Positions 32,994-43,936 of a stretch of DNA of 64,000 nt are shown here, in pieces (the first letter of the stretch is position 1; every line of letters starts with the position of its first letter). This DNA is from Verrucomicrobiales bacterium. GTDB taxonomy: Bacteria > Verrucomicrobiota > Verrucomicrobiia > Limisphaerales > UBA9464. Where the stretch lies: positions 186,001 through 250,000 of the forward strand of contig JAIYBC010000025.1 of NCBI GenBank assembly GCA_027488845.1, given 5' to 3'. The position numbers were made by a program, and so were the translations under genes. The notes under the pieces were generated by a model. The model did no database searches and was not told where the DNA came from. It saw only the letters and a list, made by a program, of their open reading frames with translations.

Positions 32994-35759
32994 ATGATCC
33001 GTTCGCAAGCCCCGGGACGTCCCGACCGGACCGGCTCCGCCCTCGTGGCGGCGGTCCTTCGCATGGCCGCGTTGGTTCCCCTCCTCCTTCTCGCGACCGC
33101 CGCGGGTTCGTTCCGTGCCGGAGCCCAGGGGCAAGGGCCGAACGTCGTGGTCATCCTCGCCGACGACCTCGGCGCCCACGACCCCGGTTTCGGTGGCAGC
33201 CGCTTCCACGAGACGCCGAACCTCGATCGGCTTGCCCGGGAGGGCGTGCGGTTCACCCAGGCGTATTCGGCATGCACGGTCTGTTCGCCGACGCGCGCGG
33301 CACTGATGACCGGCAAGGCCCCGGCGCGGTTGAAGATCACCGACTGGATCGCAGGACACGCGCGTCCGAAGGCCAAGCTCTCGCCGCCGGCGGACTGGGT
33401 GAAGGCGTTGCCGTTGGCCGAGACCACCTTGGCCGAGCGCGCCCGTTCCAACGGCCTCGCGACGCTCCACATCGGCAAATGGCATCTTGGCGGCGAAGGC
33501 TTCGGTCCGCTGGAGCAGGGCTTCGACACCAATCTCGGTGGCGACCACCGCGGCCAGCCGCCCTCGTACTTCGTCCCCTACGGACTTCCCCAGCTGAAGG
33601 ACGGGCCGAAGGAGGAATATCTCACCGACCGTGAAGGACGGGAGGCCGCCGCGTTCATCCGGTCCCGGGCCGGGAAGCCGTTCTTCCTGAACGTGGCCTT
33701 CCATGGCGTGCACACGCCGCTCCAGGCGCCGGAGAAGCTGGTCCGGAAGTACCGCCGCAAGGCCGCCAAGCTCGGCGGAGCCCAGACCAACGCCGTCTAT
33801 GCCGCCATGCTGGAGAGCCTCGACACCGCGGTCGGACGCATCCTCAAGGCGTTGGAGGAAACCGGCCAGGCCGGCAACACGCTGGTGGTCTTCACCTCCG
33901 ACAACGGCGGACTGGTGCTCGGAGCCGAGCCGCCCACCTCCAACGCCCCGCTCCGCTCGGGCAAGGGTTCCCCGTACGAAGGCGGCGTCCGCGTGCCGCT
34001 GCTGGTCCGCTGGCCCGGCGTCACCACCCCGGGCACGACCTGCAACGAACCGGTCGTCACCATGGACGTCGCCGCCACCATCGCCGCCGCCCTCGGCAGC
34101 CCGCTCCCTCCCGCGACGTCCGACGGCCTCGACCTCTCCCCGTTGCTCCGTCAGACCACCGCGACCCTGCCGCGACCCGGGATCTTCTGGCACTATCCGC
34201 ACTACCATCCCGGAGGCGCCACTCCCTACGCCGCCGTCCGTTCCGGCGACTGGAAGCTGATCCAGTACTACGAGGACGGACACCACGAGCTGTTCCGGTT
34301 GTCCCAGGATCCGCGGGAGCGGACGAACCTCGCGACCCTGCAGCCCGAGAAGACGCTCGAGTTGGCGCGCCTGCTGTTCGATTGGCAGGGACGCGTCGGG
34401 GCCCAGTGGCCGTTGGCGAATCCGGACCACGTCCCGGACCCCGCGCACCATGCGGACAACACGGACATCCTGCTCCATTCCCGCACCGCCCAGGTCCACG
34501 GAAGCGTCCTGCGCTACGAGCCGATGCCCTTCAAGGACACCCTTGGCTGGTGGGCTCGCGTCGAGGACTGGGCGGACTGGAAGATCGAGCTGATCGCGGC
34601 GGGGCTCTACGAGATCGAGCTCACCCAGGGCTGCGGTCGCGGCAGCGGCGGCGCCGAGGTGGACCTGGTGGTCAATGGCCGCACGGTCCCGTTCGTCGTC
34701 GAGGAGACCGGCCACTTCCAGAACTTCATCGTGCGCCGCCTCGGGCAGGTCGACCTGGTGAAGGGTCGCAACACGATCGAGGTGAGGCCCCGGACCAAGC
34801 CCGGGGGTGCGGTGATGGATCTCCGCCAGATCCGGCTGGTTCCCGCGGACTTCGGGCGGCGGCTGACCGAGGCCGGCCGCGACGTGCTCCATGCCAAGCG
34901 GATCGCAGTGCTCGGCGACAGCATCACCTACGGCGGCGAATGGCTGGAACTGGCCGAGGCCGTGGTGCGGCGGCATCACAACGTCCGCTGCCCGCGCTTC
35001 TTCAACCTCGGCCTGCCCAGCGAGACCGTCTCCGGGCTGTCCGAGGAAGGCCATGCCGGCGGCGCCTTCCCGCGGCCGGACCTGAATGAACGCCTCCAGC
35101 GGGTGCTCGAGAAGGTCCGTCCGGACCTCATCGTCGCCTGCTACGGCATGAACGACGGCATCTACTTCCCTCTGTCCGAGGAACGCTTCGCGAAGTTCCG
35201 CGACGGAATGCGACGCCTGCACGAGACGGCGGCCAAGGCCGGCGTCCGGGTCATCCACCTGACGCCCCCCGTCTTCGATCCCGTGCCGCTGGCCGGCAAG
35301 ACGCTCCCCGCCGGACTCGACCGCTATCCGCAGCCGTTCGAAGGCTACGACTCGGTGCTCGCCGCCTACGGGGACTGGCTGCTGTCGCAGAGGAAGGTCG
35401 GATGGGAGGTCGTCGACATCCACGGACCCATGCGCCGTTTCCTCGACGAGGCGCGTCGTGCCGACCCGTCCTTCCGCCTGTCCGGCGACGGCGTCCACGC
35501 CAACGGCCAGGGCCACTGGCTCATGGCGCGGGAGTTCGTGAGGAGCCTCGGTTTCGCTGAAGAAGAGGACCTCGGACCGCTTCCCGGCCCCGGGCTTTCG
35601 GAATCCGGTCCGCTGGGGCAGATCCGTGTCCTGCAGCGCCTGGAGAAGGACGCCTGGCTCACCCATGTCGGGCACAAACGACCGGGCATGTCGGCCGGCC
35701 GGCCGATGGCGGAGGTCGAGACGGAGGCCCTGAAGATCCGGTCGGCCTTGGCCCGCTGA
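32994..35759 (+). CDS. Three-part secreted sulfatase, carbohydrate-binding-like linker and SGNH/GDSL esterase fusion
   Basis: 921 residues. A hydrophobic signal segment covers residues 24-45 (an ATG at 33063 starts directly there and is an alternative start). Residues about 48-470 form a type I sulfatase: VVVILADDLG (D57, D58), the formylglycine site C97-S-P-T-R101, GKWHLG (K162, H164) and FTSDNGG (D303, N304). Residues about 480-625 are a beta-rich domain like a carbohydrate-binding module (DUF5077-like). Residues about 636-870 are SGNH: GDS with S643, G673, N720 and D832/H835. The chain could remove both sulfate and an acyl group from a sulfated, esterified polysaccharide. Export is expected. 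Confidence 0.88.
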   Translation: MIRSQAPGRPDRTGSALVAAVLRMAALVPLLLLATAAGSFRAGAQGQGPNVVVILADDLGAHDPGFGGSRFHETPNLDRLAREGVRFTQAYSACTVCSPTRAALMTGKAPARLKITDWIAGHARPKAKLSPPADWVKALPLAETTLAERARSNGLATLHIGKWHLGGEGFGPLEQGFDTNLGGDHRGQPPSYFVPYGLPQLKDGPKEEYLTDREGREAAAFIRSRAGKPFFLNVAFHGVHTPLQAPEKLVRKYRRKAAKLGGAQTNAVYAAMLESLDTAVGRILKALEETGQAGNTLVVFTSDNGGLVLGAEPPTSNAPLRSGKGSPYEGGVRVPLLVRWPGVTTPGTTCNEPVVTMDVAATIAAALGSPLPPATSDGLDLSPLLRQTTATLPRPGIFWHYPHYHPGGATPYAAVRSGDWKLIQYYEDGHHELFRLSQDPRERTNLATLQPEKTLELARLLFDWQGRVGAQWPLANPDHVPDPAHHADNTDILLHSRTAQVHGSVLRYEPMPFKDTLGWWARVEDWADWKIELIAAGLYEIELTQGCGRGSGGAEVDLVVNGRTVPFVVEETGHFQNFIVRRLGQVDLVKGRNTIEVRPRTKPGGAVMDLRQIRLVPADFGRRLTEAGRDVLHAKRIAVLGDSITYGGEWLELAEAVVRRHHNVRCPRFFNLGLPSETVSGLSEEGHAGGAFPRPDLNERLQRVLEKVRPDLIVACYGMNDGIYFPLSEERFAKFRDGMRRLHETAAKAGVRVIHLTPPVFDPVPLAGKTLPAGLDRYPQPFEGYDSVLAAYGDWLLSQRKVGWEVVDIHGPMRRFLDEARRADPSFRLSGDGVHANGQGHWLMAREFVRSLGFAEEEDLGPLPGPGLSESGPLGQIRVLQRLEKDAWLTHVGHKRPGMSAGRPMAEVETEALKIRSALAR

Positions 35760-35801
35760 AGCCGGGACCGGTCGGATCGCGGCCATTCCGGAAAACACGG
35801 A

Positions 35802-35843
35802 GCCCGCGCGGGGAATCGTCGGAACGATGTCCCTCGCGCGGGC
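35802..35843. terminator. Bidirectional terminator-like hairpin between convergent genes
   Basis: A long GC stem: GCCCGCGCG (from 35802) pairs with CGCGCGGGC (ending 35843), extended by three more pairs, with about 17 unpaired bases in the loop. On the minus strand the stem is followed by TCCGTGTTTTCC. It lies between the ends of the sulfatase gene and the cytochrome-like gene. Confidence 0.6.
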
Positions 35844-35875
35844 CGTTCTGTGCGATGCGGAACGCGTGCGCCGCT

Positions 35876-37267
35876 TCAGTGCACGAAGTTCGGCACATGA
35901 CGTCCCCGAGGGCCGGGTCCGTTGCCGTTGGCGCCGAAGCTGGCGATCAGTTCCTCGAGTTCCACCTTGCGACGTTGGAGGTCGTTGAAGGTCCGCGTCG
36001 TCGACGGCACGACGGGATCCGGAAGCGTCGTTCCGGTCAGGAACCCGGCCAAGGTGGCGGGCTTCCCTAGCGAACGGGGGAGCGAGTGGTCCACGGGGAA
36101 CCCGATCTGCAGGAACGCGGCACCGGTCTCGGCGCGGTGGCAGCCGTTGCAGGTGTTCAGGGCGAAGCTGTGACGCGCCTCGTTGTCGCGGATGCCGGAG
36201 GCGCTCCAGGGAACGTCCACGAACGGCTCGAAGAACGGCAGCACCGTGAAGGTCCGGTCCCCGGCATCCTCGAAGTCGGAGACCTGGAACGGTCCCGAGA
36301 GCGCGGAGGCGGCCGAGGCGCCGCGCGGCACCGAGAACGTCTCCGACACCAGGCCTGCGGCGTGGGCGTTGATGTACTCCGCCAGGTCCGGGGTCCCGTT
36401 CAGCGCGAGCATGTCCGGCGTCAGGGCCACGGGTTCCTGACGGAGGCGCCGGGTGGTGGCGTCGATGACGAACTCACGCAGCTCCCAAGGGAAACCGAGG
36501 GCGAGTTCGTTCGAGCGGATCTGGTTCAGGGAGGAACCGTTCGGCCGCGTCGGGGCGGCGCCGCGGTCGGTGAAGCGTCGGGTGACGTTCTCCAGGGCCG
36601 CGTTGTAGGCCGGGCTTCCCAGCGGATGCGCCCCCAGTCCGGCCCAGAGGTTGGCCCAGTCCCGCAGTTGCCGCATGTCGGTGCCGGGCAGGCCGTACTC
36701 CAGGATCACCACGAAGGCGCCTTCGCCCGTGCCGGCCAACGACGGCAACGGAAGACCGTCCGCGCCGAGCACGCCGAACACGAAGCGGCCCTCGCCGGCG
36801 GTCGTGACCGAGTTGCCGTCCCGCACGTGCAGATCCATGCGGTTGACGATGGCGAGCAGCCTGAAGGGCGCCTTGTCGAGGTCGAGCCGGCGGCCGCCCG
36901 AGGCGCGCAGCCACGGTTCGACCACGAGTTCGCGGATCGACGGCCGGGCCGGAGCGACCGAACCGTTGAGCGTCTGGTCCGACTCCCAGTGCGCGAGCCA
37001 ATCCAGGACGAACCGCGAGGGGTCCTGTCGGCCCGCCATGTTCTCGATCAGATGCCGGAAGCTCCACGCGGCGCGCGGACCGTTCCGGGGATTCGTGCGG
37101 ACCGGATCCTCGACGACCCGCAGGTCGGTGATGAGCAGCTGGGACTCGGGTCGGATGACGGTCCGGATCGCAGGGGTGGCGGTGACCGGCGGTCCGGCCG
37201 GCTTCGGGGCCGCGTGCGATGCGCCGGTGAGGGCGAGGGCGGCGGCGAGGAGCAGTGTTTGTTTCAT
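35876..37267 (-). CDS. Secreted cytochrome c-like protein with one CxxCH motif
   Basis: 463 residues. Signal peptide MKQTLLLAAALALTGASHAA. A single heme-binding motif C373-N-G-C376-H377 sits in NTCNGCHRAETG. A methionine ligand cannot be assigned. The N-terminal 350 residues (ELVVEPWLRASGGRRLDL ... GEGRFVFGVLGADG ... ELREFVIDATTRR) are unrecognised and beta-rich, as in uncharacterised exported cytochrome-like proteins. A good ribosome binding site (GAGAGGAAA) lies just upstream, unlike most genes here. A periplasmic or surface location is inferred. Confidence 0.75.
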   Translation of the reverse strand: MKQTLLLAAALALTGASHAAPKPAGPPVTATPAIRTVIRPESQLLITDLRVVEDPVRTNPRNGPRAAWSFRHLIENMAGRQDPSRFVLDWLAHWESDQTLNGSVAPARPSIRELVVEPWLRASGGRRLDLDKAPFRLLAIVNRMDLHVRDGNSVTTAGEGRFVFGVLGADGLPLPSLAGTGEGAFVVILEYGLPGTDMRQLRDWANLWAGLGAHPLGSPAYNAALENVTRRFTDRGAAPTRPNGSSLNQIRSNELALGFPWELREFVIDATTRRLRQEPVALTPDMLALNGTPDLAEYINAHAAGLVSETFSVPRGASAASALSGPFQVSDFEDAGDRTFTVLPFFEPFVDVPWSASGIRDNEARHSFALNTCNGCHRAETGAAFLQIGFPVDHSLPRSLGKPATLAGFLTGTTLPDPVVPSTTRTFNDLQRRKVELEELIASFGANGNGPGPRGRHVPNFVH

Positions 37268-37592
37268 GGGGCTTTCCTCTCTTCCTGGATGCGTCGGGAA
37301 CCTCCCGACGTCTCCATTCAGCCCCTCCCCTGTTTCGCCCTCATTTCGGCTTCATCCGAGATTCATTAAGGCCGGGTTAAGAATCCGCCTCATTCAAATA
37401 AGCCGATCTTATCGGCAAAGAGCGTGGTTGGAACGCCTCCATGGCGACTCCGATCCTGGAAATCCCTCCACGAACGCCAGGGAAGATCCCCTTCCGGTAC
37501 CCACGCGGCTTGGCGCCTTGGAGTGGGGATCTCGTCCGGAAGGGTTCCGCTTGGTGCGTGGACGGTCCCCGCACCTGCCGTCCGATTCCGGA
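37268..37592. other. Intergenic region with a small hairpin, no gene seen
   Basis: This 325-bp stretch lies between the start of the cytochrome-like gene and the end of the Dabb gene. It has an AT-rich patch and an inverted repeat GCCGAT (37402-37407)/ATCGGC (37411-37416) that, on the minus strand, is followed by TTATTT and could terminate the Dabb transcript. The short frames over it show no protein-like features. Confidence 0.4.
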
Positions 37593-37892
37593 TCAGGCGA
37601 AGTCGTACACGATCACCTTCACGCAGACCTTCTTGAAGACGGTCTCGACGAACTCCACGTGCATCGGATGGACCTGGTAGTCGTCCTGCGACTTCTTGTC
37701 GGGGAACACGAGGTTCAGCGCGACCTGGTAGCTCTGGTCGACCACCGGACGATGGCTCGGGACCATCCGGCCGACGTGGAACGTCAGCACGCCGGGGATC
37801 GGACGGAGGAACTTCTCGCAGCCGGCGATGAGGTCGTCGGTGGCCTTCGGGTTCTTCGGGTCGGTGAAGAAGATGACGACATGGGAGAACAT
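37593..37892 (-). CDS. Dabb (stress-responsive alpha/beta barrel) family protein
   Basis: 99 residues, the usual single-domain length. MFSHVVIFFT at the start, LRPIPGVLTFHVGRMV with the typical turn, YQVALNLVFPDKKSQDDYQVH and a C-terminal VCVKVIVYDF strand give the ferredoxin-like dimeric barrel pattern. Family members have varied roles and no catalytic motif is obvious. Its promoter predicts a very short leader. Confidence 0.9.
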   Translation of the reverse strand: MFSHVVIFFTDPKNPKATDDLIAGCEKFLRPIPGVLTFHVGRMVPSHRPVVDQSYQVALNLVFPDKKSQDDYQVHPMHVEFVETVFKKVCVKVIVYDFA

Positions 37893-37901
37893 GGGACGGA
37901 A

Positions 37902-37929
37902 ACGCTAGTGGGGGAGCGGGCCGAGACAA
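37902..37929 (-). promoter_or_regulatory. Candidate promoter of the Dabb gene
   Basis: On the minus strand: TTGTCT (37929-37924), a 16-bp spacer and TAGCGT (37907-37902). The ATG at 37892 is 9 bases beyond. Confidence 0.5.
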
Positions 37930-37984
37930 CCGGGAAATCTACGCGGGCTGTGAAATCCCGGTGACCAAGACGGCCCGACCCAGC

Positions 37985-40207
<2,223 letters not shown>

Positions 40208-40300
40208 GGGAGCTTCATTGAGCAGTAACGCGATCCACGCCGGCATCCCAAGCGCAAAGTCGTGGGTTGCGTCCCTTGGGCTGCGCACCGCACGCCGGGC

Positions 40301-40328
40301 TTGCCAAGGGTGGTCATCGGAATAGCGT
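40301..40328 (+). promoter_or_regulatory. Candidate promoter of the DUF3303-like gene
   Basis: TTGCCA (40301-40306), a 16-bp spacer and TAGCGT (40323-40328). The ATG at 40382 gives a leader of about 45 nt. Confidence 0.5.
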
Positions 40329-40381
40329 GCGGAAGAACCCCCCTCGGACTTTCCGCGTCACCCCAAACGCATCGCCCCGCC

Positions 40382-40663
40382 ATGCACTACATCGCCATCG
40401 CCAGCTTCCCCAAGGACACCAAGACCCTCGCGGAGATCGCGGGACGTCGGCACACCTACCGGTATCCGGCCGCGTTCTCGAACGTGCAGAGCTACCTCGA
40501 TGTGCAGGGTGGCCGCGCGATCATCCACTTCGAGACCGACGAGGCCGCCTCGATCCTCCGCTACACTGCGGACTGGCCCGAGGTGAGTTTCGACCTGTTC
40601 CCGGTGGTTCCGAGCGACAACGCCTGGCCGACCTTCCTGGCGAGCAAGAAGCTCTCGCCCTGA
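40382..40663 (+). CDS. DUF3303-like small protein
   Basis: 93 residues. MHYIAIASFPKDTKTL, HFETDEAASILRYTADWPEVSFDLFPVVPSDNAWPTF resembles the DUF3303 and related small ferredoxin-like proteins, which often end in VPVVPS-type sequence. It lies in the space between the divergent DUF1549/DUF1553 gene and the DUF1501 gene and has no signal peptide. The function is unknown. Confidence 0.75.
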   Translation: MHYIAIASFPKDTKTLAEIAGRRHTYRYPAAFSNVQSYLDVQGGRAIIHFETDEAASILRYTADWPEVSFDLFPVVPSDNAWPTFLASKKLSP

Positions 40664-40706
40664 CGGGCTTCAAGCCTCAGGCGACGGGAATCCGACAGCG
40701 GCGCCA

Positions 40707-42203
40707 TCAGGCGAGGATCGGCCGGATCACCTCGCCGTGCACGTCGGTGAGACGGCGGTCGATCCCGTTGTGACGGAAGGTGAGCCGGGTGTGGTCGATG
40801 CCCAGGAGGTGCAGGACGGTCGCGTGGATGTCGTACACCTCGGTGATGTTGGAGCGGTCCTGGGGCTTGTAGCCCCATTCGTCGCTCTGGCCGTGGGTGA
40901 CGCCGCCCCGGATGCCGCCGCCGCAGAGCCAGTTGGTGAAGACGAACGGGTTGTGGTCCCGGCCCTTGCCGCCTTGGGCGCATGGCATGCGGCCGAACTC
41001 GGTGGTCCAGAGGATGAGGGTGTCGTCGAGCAGTCCGCGCTGCTTCAGGTCCTCGATCAACGCCGCCACCGCGATGGCCATGCCGAGGGACAGGGGACCG
41101 TGGTCGCGGGCGATGTCCTCGTGGGAATCCCAGTTCCGTCGCGGGAAGCTGTTGTCGTTGCCGGACCAGATCTGCACGAAGCGGACGCCGCGCTCGAGGA
41201 GACGCCGGGCGGTGAGGCACTTGCGGCCCATGATGTCGGCCTCCTCGGCGGCATTGATCTCGGCGGGCCACCGCTTCGTGGTGTCGTCGATGCCGTACTT
41301 CGCGCGGACCCACGCCGGTTCCCTCGAGATGTCGAGCGCCTCCGGGGCGGCCAACTGCATCCGGGCGGCCAGCTCATAGCTGCGGATCCGCGCCTCCAGC
41401 CGTGAGTCGCCGGGTCGGGTCGCGGCATGGAGGCCGTTCAGACGCGCGAGCGTCGCGAGGCTGTCCGGTTCCGACTCGGAGGTGATGAATCCGTTGCCGG
41501 GAGGCGGAAAGAGGTCCTCGACCGGAGTCTCGGCGCCGACGCGGACGAGCGTGCCCTGGTGTTCGGCAGGGAGGAACGCCGAGTCCCAGTTCTTGGCACC
41601 GTTGGACGGCATGCCGCGGAGGTCGGGCATCACCACGAAGGTCGGCAGGTTCTCGTTCAGCGATCCCAGTCCGTAGCTGGCCCAGCAGCCCATCCCTGGG
41701 AACCCCGGCGTGTTGAAGCCGGTGGCCTGGAGCAGCGTGGCCTGCGAGTGGACGCCGGTCTTGCCGACGAGGTTGTGGATGAACGCGATGTCGTCCACGA
41801 CGCGCCCGACCGGTTCGACGATCTCGCTGAGGTGCTTCCCGCAGCCGCCGTGCGGACGGAACTTCCACGGCGAGGCGAAGGTGGATCCGAGTCCGTCCTG
41901 GAACAGTTCCACGGCCTCGCCCGGATCCCACTTCTCCCCGTGGTGCCTCGCGAGGGCCGGCTTGTGGTCCCACATGTCGACGTGGCTTGCGGCGCCGGCC
42001 ATGAAGAGCTGCACGACCCGCTTCGCACGGGGCCGCGCGGGTGGGGTCTTCGAGGCGGACGGCGTGGCGGCGAGCAGACCCTGTTCGCCGAGCAACGAGG
42101 CCAGTGCGATGCCGCCGAGTCCGCCGCCGGAACGCCAGAGGAACTCGCGCCGGTTCAGCGGCTGGGCCCGACCGGGACGGTGCCAAGGCGACTGGGGGGA
42201 CAT
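40707..42203 (-). CDS. DUF1501 Tat-exported protein
   Basis: 498 residues. A twin-arginine leader (NRREFLWRSGGGLGGIALAS) is followed by VVQLFMAGAASHVDMWDHKP, PHGGCGKHLSEIVEP, NLPTFVVMPDLRG, TEFGRMPCAQGGKGRDHNP and GYKPQD, the usual DUF1501 blocks (alkaline phosphatase-like/sulfatase-superfamily fold, with DMWDHKP and FGRMP metal-like motifs). Usually encoded with DUF1549/DUF1553 proteins, the pair here being separated only by a small gene on the other strand. The ATG at 42203 lies just ahead of the Tat leader. Confidence 0.9.
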   Translation of the reverse strand: MSPQSPWHRPGRAQPLNRREFLWRSGGGLGGIALASLLGEQGLLAATPSASKTPPARPRAKRVVQLFMAGAASHVDMWDHKPALARHHGEKWDPGEAVELFQDGLGSTFASPWKFRPHGGCGKHLSEIVEPVGRVVDDIAFIHNLVGKTGVHSQATLLQATGFNTPGFPGMGCWASYGLGSLNENLPTFVVMPDLRGMPSNGAKNWDSAFLPAEHQGTLVRVGAETPVEDLFPPPGNGFITSESEPDSLATLARLNGLHAATRPGDSRLEARIRSYELAARMQLAAPEALDISREPAWVRAKYGIDDTTKRWPAEINAAEEADIMGRKCLTARRLLERGVRFVQIWSGNDNSFPRRNWDSHEDIARDHGPLSLGMAIAVAALIEDLKQRGLLDDTLILWTTEFGRMPCAQGGKGRDHNPFVFTNWLCGGGIRGGVTHGQSDEWGYKPQDRSNITEVYDIHATVLHLLGIDHTRLTFRHNGIDRRLTDVHGEVIRPILA

Positions 42204-42390
42204 CTTGGATCGAAAGTCTCCCGGAGACCCCGGTGCCGACAAGACCGGAGGGCCCGGACTCCGAGGCTGGGCTCCAGCGGAAAGGGAACCCGCGCCCAGG
42301 CGGCAGGCCGCGAAGGAACGGGAGGGAACAGCGGATCTTGTGACAGCCCAGCCGGTCTCCGCCCGGGGGTTGCCGATTCGGCTCCGGCTC

Positions 42391-42440
42391 CGGCGTCGGC
42401 TTGGCGCCTGGGCGTGTTTGCCTGAGGCGCGTCCTCGCTC
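42391..42440 (+). repeat. Dispersed two-block intergenic repeat, partial copy C
   Basis: A degenerate copy of the block 2 end: GGCGTCGGCTTGGCGCC, then GTTTGCCTGAGGCGC, sharing GTCCTCGCTCC with copy B. It lies in the 254-bp spacer between DUF1501 and thrC. Block 1 was not found here. Confidence 0.45.
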
Positions 42441-42457
42441 CCCTTCAACCGATCCGG

Positions 42458-43543
42458 CTAAGCCAGACCGACGGCGGCCATGACCGCCTCCTTGGTCGCC
42501 TTGGCGACGAGCGGTTCGAAGCCGGAGACGCGGATCGCGGTGTCGGGATCCTTCAGGCCATGGCCGGTCATCGTCGCGGTGACGAGTGCCCCTTCCGGGA
42601 TCTCGTTGTTGGCGATGGCGCGGATGAGGCCCGCCAGCGGTGCGGCGCAGGCGGGTTCGACCATGATCCCCTCGGTGCGGGCGAGCAGCCGGTACGCGTG
42701 GAGGATCTCGTCGTCGGTGACCGAACGGATCGCGCCGCCGGACTCGGAGGCGGCGTTCATGGCGCCGTGCCAGCTGGCGGGGTTGCCGATGCGGATGGCG
42801 GTGGCGACGGTCTCGGGATTGGCGACCGGATGGCCGAGCACGAGCGGGGCGGCTCCGGCGGCCTGCCAGCCCATCATGCGGGGCAGGGTGTCGGACAGGC
42901 CGGCGTCGGCGTACTCCTTGAAGCCCTTCCAGTAGGCCGTGATGTTGCCGGCGTTGCCCACCGGCAGGAAATGGAAGTCCGGCGCGTCGCCCAAGGCGTC
43001 GCAGATCTCGAAGGCCGCGGTCTTCTGGCCTTCGATCCGGACCGGATTGACCGAGTTCACCACCTCGACGAGGCCGGTCTCGCCGAGTTCGCGGACGATG
43101 TTCAGGGCGTCGTCGAAGTTGCCCTCGATGCTCACGGTCGTGGCGCCGTAGAGCAGCGCCTGGGACATCTTGCCGTGGGCGATCTTGCCCTGGGGCAGGA
43201 GCACGACGCACTTCATCCCGGCCCGCGCGGCATAGGCGGCGGCGCTGGCGGAGGTGTTGCCGGTGCTCGCGCAGACGACCGTCTTGGCGCCACGCTCGAG
43301 CGCGCGGGTGATGGCCATGGTCATCCCGCGGTCCTTGAAGGAGCAGGTCGGGTTCATCGCCTCGTACTTGAGGCGGAGGTCGAACCTCCCACCGATGGCG
43401 TCGACGAAGCGCGGGACGGGGATCAGCGGCGTGTTGCCCTCGAGCAGCGTGACGACCGGCGTCTCGGCGGTGACGGGCAGGAAGCGGGCGTAGCGGCGGA
43501 TGACGCCGGGCCACGCAGGCGCGGATGGGACGGTCGAACTCAT
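42458..43543 (-). CDS. thrC: Threonine synthase
   Basis: PLP enzyme converting O-phosphohomoserine to threonine. 361 residues. [12 protein letters not shown], then the PLP-lysine motif CSFKDRGM with K70, [28 protein letters not shown] and [10 protein letters not shown] at the C-terminal end. The ATG at 43543 begins the family N-terminus. No other threonine genes are adjacent. The 3' neighbour is the DUF1501 gene, separated by repeat copy C. Confidence 0.95.
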   Translation of the reverse strand: MSSTVPSAPAWPGVIRRYARFLPVTAETPVVTLLEGNTPLIPVPRFVDAIGGRFDLRLKYEAMNPTCSFKDRGMTMAITRALERGAKTVVCASTGNTSASAAAYAARAGMKCVVLLPQGKIAHGKMSQALLYGATTVSIEGNFDDALNIVRELGETGLVEVVNSVNPVRIEGQKTAAFEICDALGDAPDFHFLPVGNAGNITAYWKGFKEYADAGLSDTLPRMMGWQAAGAAPLVLGHPVANPETVATAIRIGNPASWHGAMNAASESGGAIRSVTDDEILHAYRLLARTEGIMVEPACAAPLAGLIRAIANNEIPEGALVTATMTGHGLKDPDTAIRVSGFEPLVAKATKEAVMAAVGLA

Positions 43544-43679
43544 CGTGTCTGGACGCAAAAGGTCGGGAAAAACGGTCGCGGAGGCTGGAAAACCCGGCCG
43601 CCGTGCGCAAGGGGGGAAGTGCAGGCCCACCGGTTCGACGACACCCACCCCCGATGTCGCCCGAGCCCCATGCCCCACC

Positions 43680-43853
43680 TCACCTCGTCCGCTTCTCCAT
43701 GTCCCGTTCCATCGCCTTGAGCTTCTTCTCCATCTCGATCATGGCCTTGTCCACCGACTCCATGGCGTCGACGGCGCGTTCCTCCGGGGTCCGACATCCG
43801 ACGACCAACAGGCACACGAGGCCGACCGCCATCGGTTTGAGCAGGGTCTTCAT
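43680..43853 (-). CDS. Small lipoprotein with coiled-coil C-terminus
   Basis: 57 residues. [20 protein letters not shown] is a lipoprotein signal with lipobox VVGC, leaving a 38-residue mature chain [20 protein letters not shown] and a highly charged [16 protein letters not shown] helix, likely a coiled coil. It is too small for confident family assignment; a Lpp-like or small envelope role is possible. It lies 83 bp downstream of purL on the same strand with a terminator between. Confidence 0.65.
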   Translation of the reverse strand: MKTLLKPMAVGLVCLLVVGCRTPEERAVDAMESVDKAMIEMEKKLKAMERDMEKRTR

Positions 43854-43892
43854 GGGTGAGGGGATCAACGGTAACGGCACGCCGCTTCCCGG

Positions 43893-43921
43893 GAAAGACC
43901 CTCCATCGACGGAGGGTTTCC
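43893..43921 (-). terminator. Terminator-like hairpin after purL
   Basis: Stem ACCCTCC (43898-43904) and GGAGGGT (43911-43917) with a 6-base loop, flanked by AAA and TTT. On the minus strand it lies directly after the purL stop and is followed by TCTTTCCC. Confidence 0.6.
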
Positions 43922-43936
43922 GTTCCCGGTCCCTCC

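Noticed and set aside
37377-37592. Short frames in the gap before the cytochrome-like gene
   Set aside because: They lack start signals, are compositionally random and overlap on both strands.
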